DNA of 64,000 nt from Paenibacillaceae bacterium (GTDB lineage Bacteria > Bacillota > Clostridia > Lachnospirales > Lachnospiraceae): NCBI GenBank assembly GCA_015057715.1, contig SVDS01000002.1, positions 1 through 64,000 of the forward strand, written 5' to 3'. Position 1 is the first letter of the stretch. The number at the start of each line of letters is the position of its first letter. The translations under genes were made by a program, and so were the position numbers. Shown here piece by piece: positions 1 to 9,304 of the stretch. The notes below the pieces were generated by a model, which was not told the origin of the DNA, searched no databases, and worked only from the letters and a program-made list of their open reading frames with translations.

Positions 1-476
1 GTTTCCGGATCAAAATCCAGGCATCTGCCATCTGTCATGGGAACACAGAGATATTTTCCATCTGAACTGGCATGGGTAAATGCGGTCATTCTTCCTTCCG
101 GCACGGTATTTAAAACAGTAACAGTACCGGTTAAATCTGCCTTGCAGATCTTATCATCCTGGATAAAGTAAACCACATCCCTTTTGCTGTCCAGGCACAC
201 ACTGGCTTTTCCAAGCCCCTGACCCAATGTGCCGTCAAAATACACGTAACTTTTTAAAATACCCTTTTTATTCTCAGTCAGAAACCGTACCTCACCTGTC
301 AGTAAATCTTTAACCATGACATTGGGGTTTCCTCCTTTGTCACATATCATGTAGATCCTTTCGTCATTCTCACTGATGGACGATGAGGTGAAATACAAAA
401 GCTGAGTATTATAAAGATCCCTCTCTCCCGCACCTCCGGTCAGCATACGGCCATTTAGTATTGATTGTTCCATCAT
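1..476 (-). CDS. Beta-propeller protein resembling oligogalacturonate lyase (partial, C-terminus off the left edge)
   Basis: The reading frame begins with tandem ATG codons at 476-471, behind a GGGAGGG ribosome binding site at about 487-493, and stays open to the window edge. About 158 residues are visible. The N-terminus reads MMEQSILNGRMLTGGAG. It is followed by WD40/PQQ-like strands with phrases such as ERIYMICDKGGNPNV and KDLLTGEVRFLT, a pattern typical of oligogalacturonate-lyase-type seven-bladed propellers that act on unsaturated pectin fragments. The family assignment is made by eye and the catalytic half is not visible, so the function is tentative. It is separated from cheW by a terminator and is probably transcribed independently. 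Confidence 0.6.
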   Translation of the reverse strand, partial: MMEQSILNGRMLTGGAGERDLYNTQLLYFTSSSISENDERIYMICDKGGNPNVMVKDLLTGEVRFLTENKKGILKSYVYFDGTLGQGLGKASVCLDSKRDVVYFIQDDKICKADLTGTVTVLNTVPEGRMTAFTHASSDGKYLCVPMTDGRCLDFDPE

Positions 477-552
477 ATTACTACAGTCCCTCCCTTTTTT
501 CTGTACCAAGTATAGCATAGCTTTTGTTATTTGTTCCAGATAAATAACATAA

Positions 553-593
553 AATCAGGGTTAAAAACCACCCGTCGGTTTTCAGCCCTGATT
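553..593 (-). terminator. Rho-independent terminator after cheW
   Basis: AATCAGGG at 553-560 pairs with CCCTGATT at 586-593, and the inner AAAACC/GGTTTT pairs extend the stem. Read on the minus strand it lies just downstream of the cheW stop and is followed by TTTATG. It closes the chemoreceptor-cheW transcript. Confidence 0.7.
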
Positions 594-604
594 CACTTCT
601 CCAT

Positions 605-1120
605 TTATCTTTCTGCCAAAGCCAGTAATTCAAACTCTTCTTTACTAAGAAGTTTTTGAATATTTAAAAGAAAAATTATTTTCTCCACACTGCTTTCCGT
701 TGGTTCTTTTACAATTCCTGAGAAACAGCCATTTAAAGATTCATTATTAAAATAGGAAACCGGTAAAATTTCTTCCTGCAGCACCTGGCATACCGCTTCA
801 ACTCCATCAACAATAAATCCATATAAACTGTTAGAGATTTTTGTAATAATAATACAGTTCCTATCATTATAATCTTTTGCGTCTCCTCCAAGCTTTTGAC
901 ATAAATCAACAACTGGAAAAACATCGCCTCTCAAACTGACCATGCCTTTTACGTAAGCTGGAGAGTCTGGAAAATGTGTAATCCTTTGTAATCCAACAAT
1001 CTGCACAACACAGGTAATGGAAAGACCGAGCAACCGGTTATCTGCCCAAAATGTCAGGTATCTGTCTTTTAAGGTATCCGGATCTCCCTTCTGGTGAATC
1101 CGCAATTCCTGCCTTTTCAA
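605..1120 (-). CDS. cheW: CheW-like chemotaxis coupling protein
   Basis: This 171-residue protein is a single CheW domain, which couples chemoreceptors to the CheA kinase at the membrane array. The hallmark strand pair YVKGMVSLRGDVFPVVDL lies at about residues 56-73. It corresponds to the usual 'GvinlRG.v.PViDL' signature. Length is normal for CheW. It lies 28 nt downstream of the chemoreceptor gene and ends at a terminator, so the two form a bicistronic unit. No cheA or cheY is present here, so the pair presumably plugs into an array encoded elsewhere. Start supported by position only; the ribosome site is modest. Confidence 0.88.
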   Translation of the reverse strand: MKRQELRIHQKGDPDTLKDRYLTFWADNRLLGLSITCVVQIVGLQRITHFPDSPAYVKGMVSLRGDVFPVVDLCQKLGGDAKDYNDRNCIIITKISNSLYGFIVDGVEAVCQVLQEEILPVSYFNNESLNGCFSGIVKEPTESSVEKIIFLLNIQKLLSKEEFELLALAER

Positions 1121-1148
1121 CCTTCATTTCCCCCTTATTCCTGAAACA

Positions 1149-2495
1149 TCAATACTTTACATAGGAACCTGCTGATACATGCCTGGTATCGTCAAAAATC
1201 CTTCCTGACTCTGTCTTTCCATGACTGGTATATTCCTCATGCAGCTTGAATTTTCTAACTTCCTGCTGCAGTATTTCTGCCTGCGCAGCAAGTTCTTCAC
1301 TGGCTGCAGAGCTTTCTTCCGCAGTAGCCGCATTGGTCTGAACAACTGCAGACACCTGGGACAGACCCTGATTGATCTGTTCTATTGCTCCCGCCTGTTC
1401 GGTGGACGCTGATTCGATTTCATTAATAGCCTGTTCCACCATCTGGGCCTTATCTTTCACCGTAAATAAAAGCTTTAGTGTATCATCAGCCAGACGCTCC
1501 CCATGAGATACCATTGTTACCGATTTTTGAATCAGATCAGCCGTCTGCTTTGCAGCATCCGCCGATTTCGCTGCTAAATTACGTACTTCATCAGCTACTA
1601 CTGCAAAACCTTTTCCTGCATCACCGGCACGTGCAGCTTCTACAGCAGCATTGAGTGCAAGAATGTTGGTCTGAAATGCAATATCCTCCACAAGCTTGGT
1701 AATCTTTGATATTTCCTGGGAAGACTCCCCAATCTCTTTCATGGCAGTATTTAACTCCTGCATATATTTGTTACTTTCCATAACGCCCTGACCTGCCTGA
1801 TTTACATAATCAGCTGCTTTCTCAACACTTCTGGCATTTTTCGTTGCCTGATCAGCTACATTTCCTATGGAAGCATTTAACTCTTCCAGAGTTGCTGCCT
1901 GTTCTGTTGTTCCGCTTGACAGAGCCTGGGCACCGTCAGAAACCTGCCCTGATCCGGAATTGACCTGTTCTGCTATGGTAGTAATGGAAGAAGCCAGATT
2001 GTGAAACTTTTCAACTAATTCTGCAAGCGCTTTCCCAAGAATATCCTCTTCGGAGCGAATGGTCACAACAGTTGTTAAATCACCGTCTGCAATTGCCCTT
2101 GTCGTCCGGGCCAGCTCAATATTGTTAATAATCATTCTATCAAAGGCACTGGCCAGGCCACCAACTTCATCTTTCCTGGAAGCCCAGCCTCTTTCTTTTT
2201 CACCTGTGATTTTTTCAACTCCAAAATCTCCCACAGCCACCATACTGGCAAATGTCTCAAATATATAAAGGGGATAGGCAATAATATCTGACATATAACT
2301 GGAAAGATATAAGGAAAGAATCACAGAAACAATGGAAATTAATGCAATTACAATTATGATAGCTACCACATTCATGGTAAAATGCAGCACTGTAAAAATA
2401 CCTGCACCTGCTGTAATCATGGTAAATGCAACAATTAGCAGATAGCTGATTAACAGTTTCTTTGCAACTTTTAAATCCTCAAACCACTTTTTCAC
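1149..2495 (-). CDS. Methyl-accepting chemotaxis protein lacking a large extracytoplasmic sensor domain
   Basis: This 448-residue protein has two closely spaced hydrophobic segments (about 13-35 and 42-68), a HAMP-like linker (about 70-150) and a long signalling coiled coil. The conserved hairpin tip, containing [14 protein letters not shown] and [13 protein letters not shown], lies near residues 275-305. The gap between the membrane segments is only a few residues, so there is no ligand-binding domain outside the cell. The receptor must sense through the membrane, the HAMP/cytoplasmic region or a partner. It starts with GTG at 2495 behind GAGGGAA. The C-terminus has no obvious CheR/CheB pentapeptide tether. 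It is cotranscribed with cheW. Confidence 0.92.
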   Translation of the reverse strand: MKKWFEDLKVAKKLLISYLLIVAFTMITAGAGIFTVLHFTMNVVAIIIVIALISIVSVILSLYLSSYMSDIIAYPLYIFETFASMVAVGDFGVEKITGEKERGWASRKDEVGGLASAFDRMIINNIELARTTRAIADGDLTTVVTIRSEEDILGKALAELVEKFHNLASSITTIAEQVNSGSGQVSDGAQALSSGTTEQAATLEELNASIGNVADQATKNARSVEKAADYVNQAGQGVMESNKYMQELNTAMKEIGESSQEISKITKLVEDIAFQTNILALNAAVEAARAGDAGKGFAVVADEVRNLAAKSADAAKQTADLIQKSVTMVSHGERLADDTLKLLFTVKDKAQMVEQAINEIESASTEQAGAIEQINQGLSQVSAVVQTNAATAEESSAASEELAAQAEILQQEVRKFKLHEEYTSHGKTESGRIFDDTRHVSAGSYVKY

Positions 2496-3055
2496 TTTAA
2501 CATTCCCTCTTTCATTTATTCCGGATGACTGGACCCGGTCTCCTCTTTTGTATCCGCCTGCAGTTAATTAAATATCATAGAACACCTCCGTTTTCTCTGC
2601 CTTTTTAAACCATTACAGACCTGGAAACAATCTTCGCAGTATATCTCATACTGTGTCTCATGCTGTGAAACATAAGATTATTGGCGGTTTCCTGGGATGC
2701 TGACGGTTTTAAAGACGGCGTATGGAATCGATGACTATTTAATTGAAATGGGGAACAAAAAAGGAGAAGAAATCATCCCTAAAGCGATATAGAACGATCA
2801 TGTGATAAAGTATGACGAGGTCTGTGACGGCGTTCTGCTATTAATAAAAAAATATTATGTAATATTTCAATGAAATTTCTAACATTTTCTTTCAATTATC
2901 GTTTATTTCACTGTATAAACTGTTGTTTGACAAAGAAAAGCAATTACTTTATAATGAGAAATGTCGAAATATATATAATTTTGCAACCGCAGTATGAGAT
3001 ATACTGCGCAAATATTTATATTTATGCACTACTTTCTGAATTTAATTTACAAAAT
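2496..3055. other. Intergenic region, no convincing gene
   Basis: About 560 bases between the chemoreceptor start and the malate-operon terminator. A 31-codon plus-strand frame (2697-2792) exists but has no ribosome binding site and no recognisable homology. The right half is very AT-rich. It presumably holds the promoter of the chemoreceptor unit, but I could not pick one out with confidence. Confidence 0.5.
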
Positions 3056-3095
3056 AGCCTCCGATGAAGATTATCGTATATCTTCATCGGAGGCT
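3056..3095 (-). terminator. Terminator of the malate transporter/malic enzyme operon
   Basis: AGCCTCCGATGAAGA (3056-3070) pairs perfectly with TCTTCATCGGAGGCT (3081-3095), a 15-bp stem. It lies directly after the transporter stop codon at 3120 on the minus strand. Confidence 0.8.
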
Positions 3096-3119
3096 TATCT
3101 TATTTCTCTATCCTTCTAT

Positions 3120-4397
3120 TTAAAATAATATCTGTATCAGTAAACTGGCGACTATGAGGATAAGTGCACCGCAGATTCTGGTGGCAATCTGCGCAAATGG
3201 CAGAAGTTCCATTCTCTTTGCTGCTGAAAGAACTGCGATATCTCCTGTTCCGCCCATGTTGGTTGTGCAAAGTCCGGCAGTAATTGCGGACTCCACCGGG
3301 TAGAAGCCAACCAGATGGCCACCGATTCCGGCACCTAATGATACACTTCCAACTACTACAAATACAAGAAGCAGATACATAGGGCTTACTGCCTGGGCAA
3401 CTGCACCTAAATCGATCATTGATATTCCAATACCGACTAAAAGTGCGCTGGTCCAGTTTTTCATAACAAACTGAGACCACTGGCGGGCGGAATCTTCAAA
3501 TTTTACCGGAATAATACCACATGCCTTACTGATAGCCACAAGAATAATCATCCATGCATAGGAATGAACTGCAGGAACAAATTTACTAATAATAACACCC
3601 AGTAAGAAGAAAAACATAGCGGTAATCATACCGATTCCCAATTCTTCCAAAGTGACAGATGAGTTGTTTTTTTCATTCATGTCAGAATTGTGGTTTCTCA
3701 TAAGACGTCCATTACCAGTCAGAGCAGGTTTTACTTCACCAAGCTTTGCCAGAAGACCAGCACCTACAATTGCCATGACATTACCAAGGGTGGAGGCTGG
3801 TATCATTCTTGATATGATAGCGGCTTTATCTGCCTGCAGTGCTTCTGCATACATACCGGATAAAGGAACTACTCCGGCACCCATTCCGCCTCCCATCATG
3901 GGAATTGCCACATACATGATGGCATCTACAAAGCCATATCCAACCAATGCTCCCACTGCGCCAACACTTAAGATTGCCACAGTCATGGCGCAAAGTGCAA
4001 CCGGGAGAAAACGGACTGCCGCTTTTAATAAAAGAGTACGGTCCATACCAAGAATACTTCCGGTAATTAAGGCTGCAATGTAGAAATTTAAAAATCCAGT
4101 CTTATTCATAAACTGATCTACATTCTCCACTACATCCTTTGGAATCAGACCCGCATACACCAAAGCAGCAGAAGCAAAGATGCACACAATTGCACCGCCG
4201 CCCAGGAAGGTTTTTACGATTGGAAGGTTATTACCAATAATATTAAACAATCCACCAAAAACCATCATAACCAGTAAGGCGCCGATCATGCCGGAGGGAA
4301 GCCACTTCATGGCAATAGAAACTGCGGTGATTACGGTAAATCCCAGATAAATGGGCAGTGGTATGCCGGATATTTTAATGCTTTTTACTTTATCCAT
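3120..4397 (-). CDS. 2-hydroxycarboxylate (malate/citrate-type) secondary transporter, CCS/2HCT family
   Basis: This 425-residue integral membrane protein has about eleven hydrophobic segments. Two glycine-rich re-entrant motifs typical of the 2-hydroxycarboxylate transporter family are visible: MMGGGMGAGVVPLSG near residue 170 and TTNMGGTGDIAVLSAAKRM near residue 375. The family (CitS, MaeN, CimH) carries malate, citrate or lactate by Na+/H+ symport or exchange. Its start is 2 nt from the stop of the upstream malic enzyme gene, so malate is the likely substrate. An operon terminator follows. Exact substrate and coupling ion cannot be read from the sequence. Confidence 0.9.
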   Translation of the reverse strand: MDKVKSIKISGIPLPIYLGFTVITAVSIAMKWLPSGMIGALLVMMVFGGLFNIIGNNLPIVKTFLGGGAIVCIFASAALVYAGLIPKDVVENVDQFMNKTGFLNFYIAALITGSILGMDRTLLLKAAVRFLPVALCAMTVAILSVGAVGALVGYGFVDAIMYVAIPMMGGGMGAGVVPLSGMYAEALQADKAAIISRMIPASTLGNVMAIVGAGLLAKLGEVKPALTGNGRLMRNHNSDMNEKNNSSVTLEELGIGMITAMFFFLLGVIISKFVPAVHSYAWMIILVAISKACGIIPVKFEDSARQWSQFVMKNWTSALLVGIGISMIDLGAVAQAVSPMYLLLVFVVVGSVSLGAGIGGHLVGFYPVESAITAGLCTTNMGGTGDIAVLSAAKRMELLPFAQIATRICGALILIVASLLIQILF

Positions 4398-4398
4398 T

Positions 4399-5568
4399 TT
4401 ATTTTACAACCCCCTGCTCCACCGCTTTTTGCTTCACCGCTTCAGCAACTGCTTTGGCAACACGTTCATCAAATGCTCCTGGTATGATGTATTCCTCTGT
4501 CAGTTCTTCTTCCTTTATAATACCTGCAATTGCATAAGCAGCCGCTATCTTCATCTCTTCCGTGATATCCGTTGCTTTTGCGTCAAGGGCGCCACGGAAT
4601 ATTCCCGGAAATACCAGTACATTGTTGATCTGATTTGGGAAATCGGAACGTCCTGTTGCAATAATTCTTGCTCCGCCTTCCTTTGCTTCATCGGGCATGA
4701 TCTCTGGTGTTGGATTTGCCATTGCAAATACAATTGGGTCCTTTGCCATAGAAGCGACCATTTGTGCAGTCACGATTCCTGGAGCGGAAACACCGATAAA
4801 GATATCTCTTCCTTCCATAATATCTTTTAATTCACCATGTTTGTTTTCCGGATTGGTAACCTGAGCCATCATCTTCTGAGCGTCATTCATCCACTCTTCG
4901 CCTTCTGCCAGAGCACCCTTTTTATCAACCAGAATCACATCTTTCATTCCAATGGATAATAAGAGCTTGCAGATTGATATACCGGCAGATCCTGCTCCGT
5001 TGATCACTGCTTTTACTTCATCGATTTTCTTTCCAACAACCTTTAATGCATTGATGATACCCGCAGATACCACAATGGCTGTTCCATGCTGATCGTCATG
5101 GAATACCGGAATATCCAGTTCCTCTTTTAAGCGGCGTTCTATTTCAAAACATCTGGGTGCGGAAATATCTTCTAAATTGATGCCTCCAAAACCCGGCGCA
5201 AGATAGCGGACTGTTTTGATAATTTCTTCTGTGTCTTTTGTATCGAGGCAGATAGGGAATGCATCTACTCCGCCAAATTCTTTAAAAAGAATAGATTTTC
5301 CTTCCATTACAGGCATTGCTGCTTCAGGGCCGATATCTCCAAGACCCAGTACAGCTGTTCCGTCTGTAACCACAGCAACCAGATTTCCTTTTGCTGTATA
5401 GCGGTATACTTCAGATTTATCATCTCTTATTTTTCTGCATGGCTCTGCCACACCCGGTGTATAAGCAGTGCTTAAATCTTCTCTGCATTTTACTGATACC
5501 TTTGATATTACTTCGATTTTTCCTTTGTTTTTTTCGTGAAGTTCCAGTGCAAGTTTGTTATAATCCAT
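4399..5568 (-). CDS. NAD(P)-dependent malic enzyme (oxaloacetate-decarboxylating), short bacterial form
   Basis: This 389-residue enzyme converts malate to pyruvate and CO2. The N-terminal domain carries YTPGVAEPC (about residues 36-44), followed by the metal/substrate segment [19 protein letters not shown] (about 157-175) and the dinucleotide-binding motif GAGSAGIS (about 191-198). The length fits the stand-alone malic enzymes of Gram-positives. It is the first gene of a two-gene operon with the transporter: malate uptake followed by oxidative decarboxylation. It is divergent from the sensor kinase gene, which suggests direct control by that two-component system. Cofactor preference is not decidable by eye. 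Confidence 0.93.
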   Translation of the reverse strand: MDYNKLALELHEKNKGKIEVISKVSVKCREDLSTAYTPGVAEPCRKIRDDKSEVYRYTAKGNLVAVVTDGTAVLGLGDIGPEAAMPVMEGKSILFKEFGGVDAFPICLDTKDTEEIIKTVRYLAPGFGGINLEDISAPRCFEIERRLKEELDIPVFHDDQHGTAIVVSAGIINALKVVGKKIDEVKAVINGAGSAGISICKLLLSIGMKDVILVDKKGALAEGEEWMNDAQKMMAQVTNPENKHGELKDIMEGRDIFIGVSAPGIVTAQMVASMAKDPIVFAMANPTPEIMPDEAKEGGARIIATGRSDFPNQINNVLVFPGIFRGALDAKATDITEEMKIAAAYAIAGIIKEEELTEEYIIPGAFDERVAKAVAEAVKQKAVEQGVVK

Positions 5569-5600
5569 AACTTTTCACCCTTCCCTTTCGTTGACTTTAT

Positions 5601-5606
5601 ATTATA
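5601..5606 (-). promoter_or_regulatory. Candidate -10 element of the malic enzyme operon
   Basis: TATAAT on the minus strand, 33 nt upstream of the malic enzyme ATG. The hexamer 17 nt further upstream (CAGTAT) is a poor -35, as expected for a promoter that needs an activator. The divergent response regulator is the obvious candidate. No binding site was identified. Confidence 0.35.
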
Positions 5607-5704
5607 ACCGTATGTTATCACCGATACTGGTCTTTTGAAATCTTGTGAACGTTATTAAAACCTTATGTAAGTAAAGAAAACCGATTTCATAATCCGGATA
5701 ACCG

Positions 5705-5733
5705 TTGATTTTCCAGCCTGTTTCTAATACAAT
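5705..5733 (+). promoter_or_regulatory. Sigma-A-type promoter of the sensor kinase/regulator operon
   Basis: TTGATT (5705-5710) and TACAAT (5728-5733) are separated by exactly 17 nt. The strong ribosome site GGAGGAAG follows at about 5743-5750 and the ATG at 5757, giving a very short leader. Confidence 0.6.
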
Positions 5734-5756
5734 AGATTCATTGGAGGAAGTACTAC

Positions 5757-7373
5757 ATGAAAGAAAAACCATTGGAACACCAGATCTACGTCTCTCAGAT
5801 TTTCAGCATAACTCTTGCTATTTTACTGACTTTGGGCGTGTCACTTCATTATAATCTGGTCACAAAAAGTAATTCTCTGGATATGAACATAAAAAATGCC
5901 GGTATTTTCATATCCGATATGCCTGAAGTAGCTGATATATTAAAAAAGGGGCAGCCCTCTGCCGCCTTTAATAAACGCATGGATCTGCTGATTAAAGAAC
6001 TGGACTATATTGATGTGGTTACCATCTGCAATAAAGACAGCATCCGCTTTTATCATAATAATAAGGCTCTGATCGGAAAAACCTTTGTTGGAGATGACGA
6101 GGCTGCCATATTAAACGGTGCTGCCCCATACATCACAAACGGAAAAGGTACTTTAGGAAACCAGCGCCGTGCTTTTTTTTCCATAAAAAATGAACAGGGT
6201 GAAATCATAGGATTTGTAATGGTTTCTGTACTGACTGCCAGTATTTCCCAGCTGACCAGAAATATCCTGCTTGTTTTTCTGCTCCTGGGACTGATGCTGC
6301 TTTCCATTGGCTTTATTGTTTCCGAGCTGCTGTATAGCCGTCTGAAAAAAATACTGCTGGGTTATAAACCGGAAGAATTTCGTAAAATTCATATTGAAAG
6401 GAAGGAAGTACTGGATGCCCTGGAAGAAGGAATCTTTGCCATCAATACCGAAGGCGAACTGATCCTTATCAATGAATCTGCAAAGAAAATACTGGATCTG
6501 GACACTATGCCGGAGTACGGAACAAAGCTGACGGAGCTATATCCGGATACAAAACTTCCTCAGGTCCTGAAGACGGGCTTGCCAGAATATAATATCAGCC
6601 TTATGATAAATGGCAAACACATCATGTCAAACCGGATTCCCATTATGGAAAATGGAAAAACTGCCGGAGCCGTATCCATTTTTCGCAATAAGACGGAATA
6701 CACCCGTCTGGCAGAAGAACTGACCGGAGCCCGCTACATGGTGGAGACACTCCGCGCCTTGAACCATGAATTTAAAAATAAGCTTCATATCATCCTGGGT
6801 TTTATTGAGATGGGACAGCCCAAAAAAGTAACTGATTTTATCATCAATACAAGCATGGCATCGACCCTTGCAGTCAGTGAGGTAACGAAGCAGATCCAGG
6901 TTTCCAGCATTGCAGCACTTTTAATTGGTAAGATTATCCGTGCAGGGGAACTTGGTATCCGTCTCACCATCAAACCTGACAGTTCCTGTGTGGAATCAGA
7001 GCTTCACCTGCCAGTGGATTTATACATTACCATTCTGGGTAATCTGATTGAAAATGCAATTGAAGAGTTAAATGACATAAGCTGTGATATTAAAGAAATT
7101 GAAGTAGGAATTAATATATGGCAATCGGGAAGTATCCTTTCAGTTGATGACACAGGAAGGGGAATCCCCGCCGATCTTCAGGATCATATTTTTCAAAAAG
7201 GAATTTCCACCAAAGGAGAAGGGCGAGGGTCTGGTATGTTCCTGATTAAGGAACTGGTGGACCAGCATCATGGCATCATTGAGATGGAATCGGAAGAAAA
7301 TACAGGTACTTCATTTACAATCACCTTTACAGAGGAGGATCATCATGTATCAGGTAATAATTATAGAGGATGA
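5757..7373 (+). CDS. Sensor histidine kinase, DcuS/CitA/MalK type
   Basis: This 538-residue protein has an N-terminal membrane segment (about 15-35), a ~130-residue extracytoplasmic Cache/PASC-like domain, a second membrane segment (about 165-195), a cytoplasmic PAS domain (about 215-315), and a kinase core. The H-box is ALNHEFKNKLHIILGF, with the phosphoacceptor His near residue 337. This is the NKLH-type box characteristic of di/tricarboxylate sensors. ATP-binding boxes follow: GNLIENAIEEL, DDTGRGIP and GEGRGSGMFLIKELV. It lies divergent from the malic enzyme/malate transporter operon, so it probably senses malate or a related C4-dicarboxylate. Its 3' end overlaps the response regulator gene by 29 nt. 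Confidence 0.92.
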   Translation: MKEKPLEHQIYVSQIFSITLAILLTLGVSLHYNLVTKSNSLDMNIKNAGIFISDMPEVADILKKGQPSAAFNKRMDLLIKELDYIDVVTICNKDSIRFYHNNKALIGKTFVGDDEAAILNGAAPYITNGKGTLGNQRRAFFSIKNEQGEIIGFVMVSVLTASISQLTRNILLVFLLLGLMLLSIGFIVSELLYSRLKKILLGYKPEEFRKIHIERKEVLDALEEGIFAINTEGELILINESAKKILDLDTMPEYGTKLTELYPDTKLPQVLKTGLPEYNISLMINGKHIMSNRIPIMENGKTAGAVSIFRNKTEYTRLAEELTGARYMVETLRALNHEFKNKLHIILGFIEMGQPKKVTDFIINTSMASTLAVSEVTKQIQVSSIAALLIGKIIRAGELGIRLTIKPDSSCVESELHLPVDLYITILGNLIENAIEELNDISCDIKEIEVGINIWQSGSILSVDDTGRGIPADLQDHIFQKGISTKGEGRGSGMFLIKELVDQHHGIIEMESEENTGTSFTITFTEEDHHVSGNNYRG

Positions 7374-8025
7374 CCCCATGGTAGCCTCTATTAACAGACA
7401 ATATGTGGAATTAAACAAATATCTAAAGGTAACCGGCCAGTTTTCCAACGGGAAAGATGCTCTTAATTATTTAAAGGACCATACCGCTGATCTGGCAATT
7501 ATGGATGTCTACATGCCGGTTATGGGAGGAGTCGAACTTCTTACTGAGATACGAAAGCTGCATAAGCACATCGATGTCATTATGGTTACTGCTGCAACTG
7601 ATGCTTCTCATGTAAAGAAGCTGCTAGGTCTTGGAGTCATTGATTATCTGGTGAAGCCTTTTGAATATATTCGTTTTAATCACGCATTGGCACGGTTTAT
7701 GGAACATCAGGAACTGCTTAAGCAGGAGACTTTCTCCCAGGAGCAGCTGGATTCCCTGTTTGAGGTTTCTGCAGGCACTTCTTCCCAGCAGGAGGTTCTT
7801 CGAAAGGGTCTTCAGGAAAAAACTCTGGATACCATCTTATCCTTTATGAGAGAACATCCTGCAGATTCACTCACCAGCGAAACCGTTGCAGAGGAGGTTC
7901 ATTTATCAAGGGTGACAGTACGCAGATATATGAATTATTTATTGGATAAAAAGCAAATTGTTAGTGACATCGATTATACCACTGGTGGACGGCCATCGAT
8001 TATTTACCGGTATGTAAAAGAATAA
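7345..8025 (+). CDS. Response regulator, DcuR/CitB/MalR type
   Basis: The 226-residue product starts at the ATG at 7345, directly after the ribosome site GAGGAGG at 7332-7338. A longer in-frame start at 7270 would add 25 unrelated residues inside the kinase gene and is rejected. The receiver domain (1-~120) has the acidic pair in IIIEDDPMV, the phospho-Asp in AIMDVYMPVMGG and the conserved Lys in YLVKPF. The C-terminal HTH (about 160-226) contains LSRVTVRRYMNYL and TTGGRPSIIYRY, typical of the CitB/DcuR subgroup. It is likely to activate the divergent malic enzyme/transporter operon in response to extracellular malate. Confidence 0.92.
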   Translation: MYQVIIIEDDPMVASINRQYVELNKYLKVTGQFSNGKDALNYLKDHTADLAIMDVYMPVMGGVELLTEIRKLHKHIDVIMVTAATDASHVKKLLGLGVIDYLVKPFEYIRFNHALARFMEHQELLKQETFSQEQLDSLFEVSAGTSSQQEVLRKGLQEKTLDTILSFMREHPADSLTSETVAEEVHLSRVTVRRYMNYLLDKKQIVSDIDYTTGGRPSIIYRYVKE

Positions 8026-8050
8026 CAGGTGAATTTTTTCACCTGTTATT
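8021..8050. terminator. Bidirectional terminator between regulator and binding-protein genes
   Basis: AATAACAGGTGAA (8021-8033) pairs with TTCACCTGTTATT (8038-8050), followed by TTTATTTTTG on the plus strand. The two flanking genes converge here, so one hairpin probably serves both. Confidence 0.8.
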
Positions 8051-8051
8051 T

Positions 8052-9188
8052 TTATTTTTGAATATCAATGATTTTATATAACCATTTTTCAAGTCCCGGT
8101 GTAAAGCTGACCCGGACGATTTCTTCATCTTTTCTGGCTTCATCCTCTTCATTATGAGATAGAGGAATTACTGTTACTCCTTTATCCACCATCTCTTTTT
8201 TCAGTTTCTCTTCTACAGAAACAATTTCTTTCTTGTTCCATTCCGAAGCCATTTTACCTGCCTCTCTTAAAAGATTCTGGTCTTGTTTGCTTAATGTGTT
8301 CCATTTTTGTTCTGACATCATGATGATTCCAGGGCTGAAAACGTGTCCACTTAAAAGATAATAAGGGGCAACCTCATAAAATCGGTTGGAAAGATACGCT
8401 GGAATGGGATTTTCAGCCCCCTCCAAATCACCGTTTGCCAATGCATTATATAAATCCTCATAACGCAAGGGAATGGGTTGTGCTCCCAGCGCAGATATGG
8501 TATCCATCATAAGAACCGATTCCGGTACTCTGATTCTTTTCCCTTTTAAATCAGCAAGGCCTTTAATGGGCTCTGTTGTAAAAATATTTCTGGCACCCTC
8601 ATCTGTATAAAAAAGGCCTACCATATTGGCACCAATTTCCTGTCCTTCATTTAGAAATGCTCTGCCAAGATCCTTATTGTCTAAAACCTTCCACATCCCT
8701 TCCCTGCTTTTAAAAATGTAGGGAAGACCAAACAGATTCAGCTTTTTAAACCCATACCCTGTCAGTACATTCGTATTGATACGGTACAAATCAAGCAATC
8801 CATTCCCTGTCTTTAATGAATTAAGAGATGTTTTCTCATCTCCCAGAACTGCCCCTGGAAATATATCAACCTTAATTCGTCCATCAGACAATTCATATAC
8901 GTATTCTGCAAACTTTTCTGCAACTTTAGTATCAATATTCCCCTCAGGGTTTACTTCTCCATATTTTAAGATCAGCTCCGGAACTGACGGAGTTGCCCTC
9001 ACCGCCTTTGTGGCTGCAGTGGATGTAGTGGCAGTGGCCGCCTTTGCTGTGGCCTGCGCTGCCTCTGCTTCTTCCGCCTTTGTTTCTGCTGAGGCTTTGC
9101 TGCTTTCTTTTACAGCGATACCGGAACCACAACCATTCAGACACAGGATCATTGCAGTAATAAATAGGAAAGCCAGTGGTTTCTTCAT
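8052..9188 (-). CDS. DctP-type (TRAP family) C4-dicarboxylate-binding lipoprotein
   Basis: The 378-residue product starts at 9188 behind GGAGGAGCGATT; an in-frame ATG 22 codons upstream lacks a ribosome site. Residues 1-20 form a lipoprotein signal ending in the lipobox LNGC. A striking Ala/Thr/Glu-rich linker of about 45 residues follows, then a DctP fold with GLPYIF, DLKGKRIRVPES and NALANGDLEGAENPI. No TRAP permease genes (dctQ/dctM) are adjacent. The protein lies beside the malate sensor kinase pair. A role as co-sensor rather than transporter subunit is therefore plausible, as reported for Bacillus subtilis DctB with DctS. Confidence 0.88.
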   Translation of the reverse strand: MKKPLAFLFITAMILCLNGCGSGIAVKESSKASAETKAEEAEAAQATAKAATATTSTAATKAVRATPSVPELILKYGEVNPEGNIDTKVAEKFAEYVYELSDGRIKVDIFPGAVLGDEKTSLNSLKTGNGLLDLYRINTNVLTGYGFKKLNLFGLPYIFKSREGMWKVLDNKDLGRAFLNEGQEIGANMVGLFYTDEGARNIFTTEPIKGLADLKGKRIRVPESVLMMDTISALGAQPIPLRYEDLYNALANGDLEGAENPIPAYLSNRFYEVAPYYLLSGHVFSPGIIMMSEQKWNTLSKQDQNLLREAGKMASEWNKKEIVSVEEKLKKEMVDKGVTVIPLSHNEEDEARKDEEIVRVSFTPGLEKWLYKIIDIQK

Positions 9189-9263
9189 AATCGCTCCTCC
9201 TGTTTGTTTCAAAAAACTTTTCTGTTTCATTATGCCCAGAAGTTTGTATTTCAATTAAAAAAA

Positions 9264-9300
9264 TTCCGCCAGGAAGCAGATCAAATCGTTCCTGGCAGAA
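9264..9300 (-). terminator. Terminator of recQ
   Basis: TTCCGCCAGGAA (9264-9275) pairs with TTCCTGGCAGAA (9289-9300). On the minus strand a run of seven T follows. It lies immediately after the recQ stop at 9305. Confidence 0.8.
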
Positions 9301-9304
9301 TTTA

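Noticed and set aside
2697-2792. 31-codon plus-strand frame starting MLTVLKTAYGIDDY
   Set aside because: No ribosome site and no recognisable homology; at most a gene scrap.
3100-3480. 126-codon frame within the transporter gene on the same strand
   Set aside because: Alternative frame of the well-supported transporter; Cys/Arg-rich text is typical of an out-of-frame translation.
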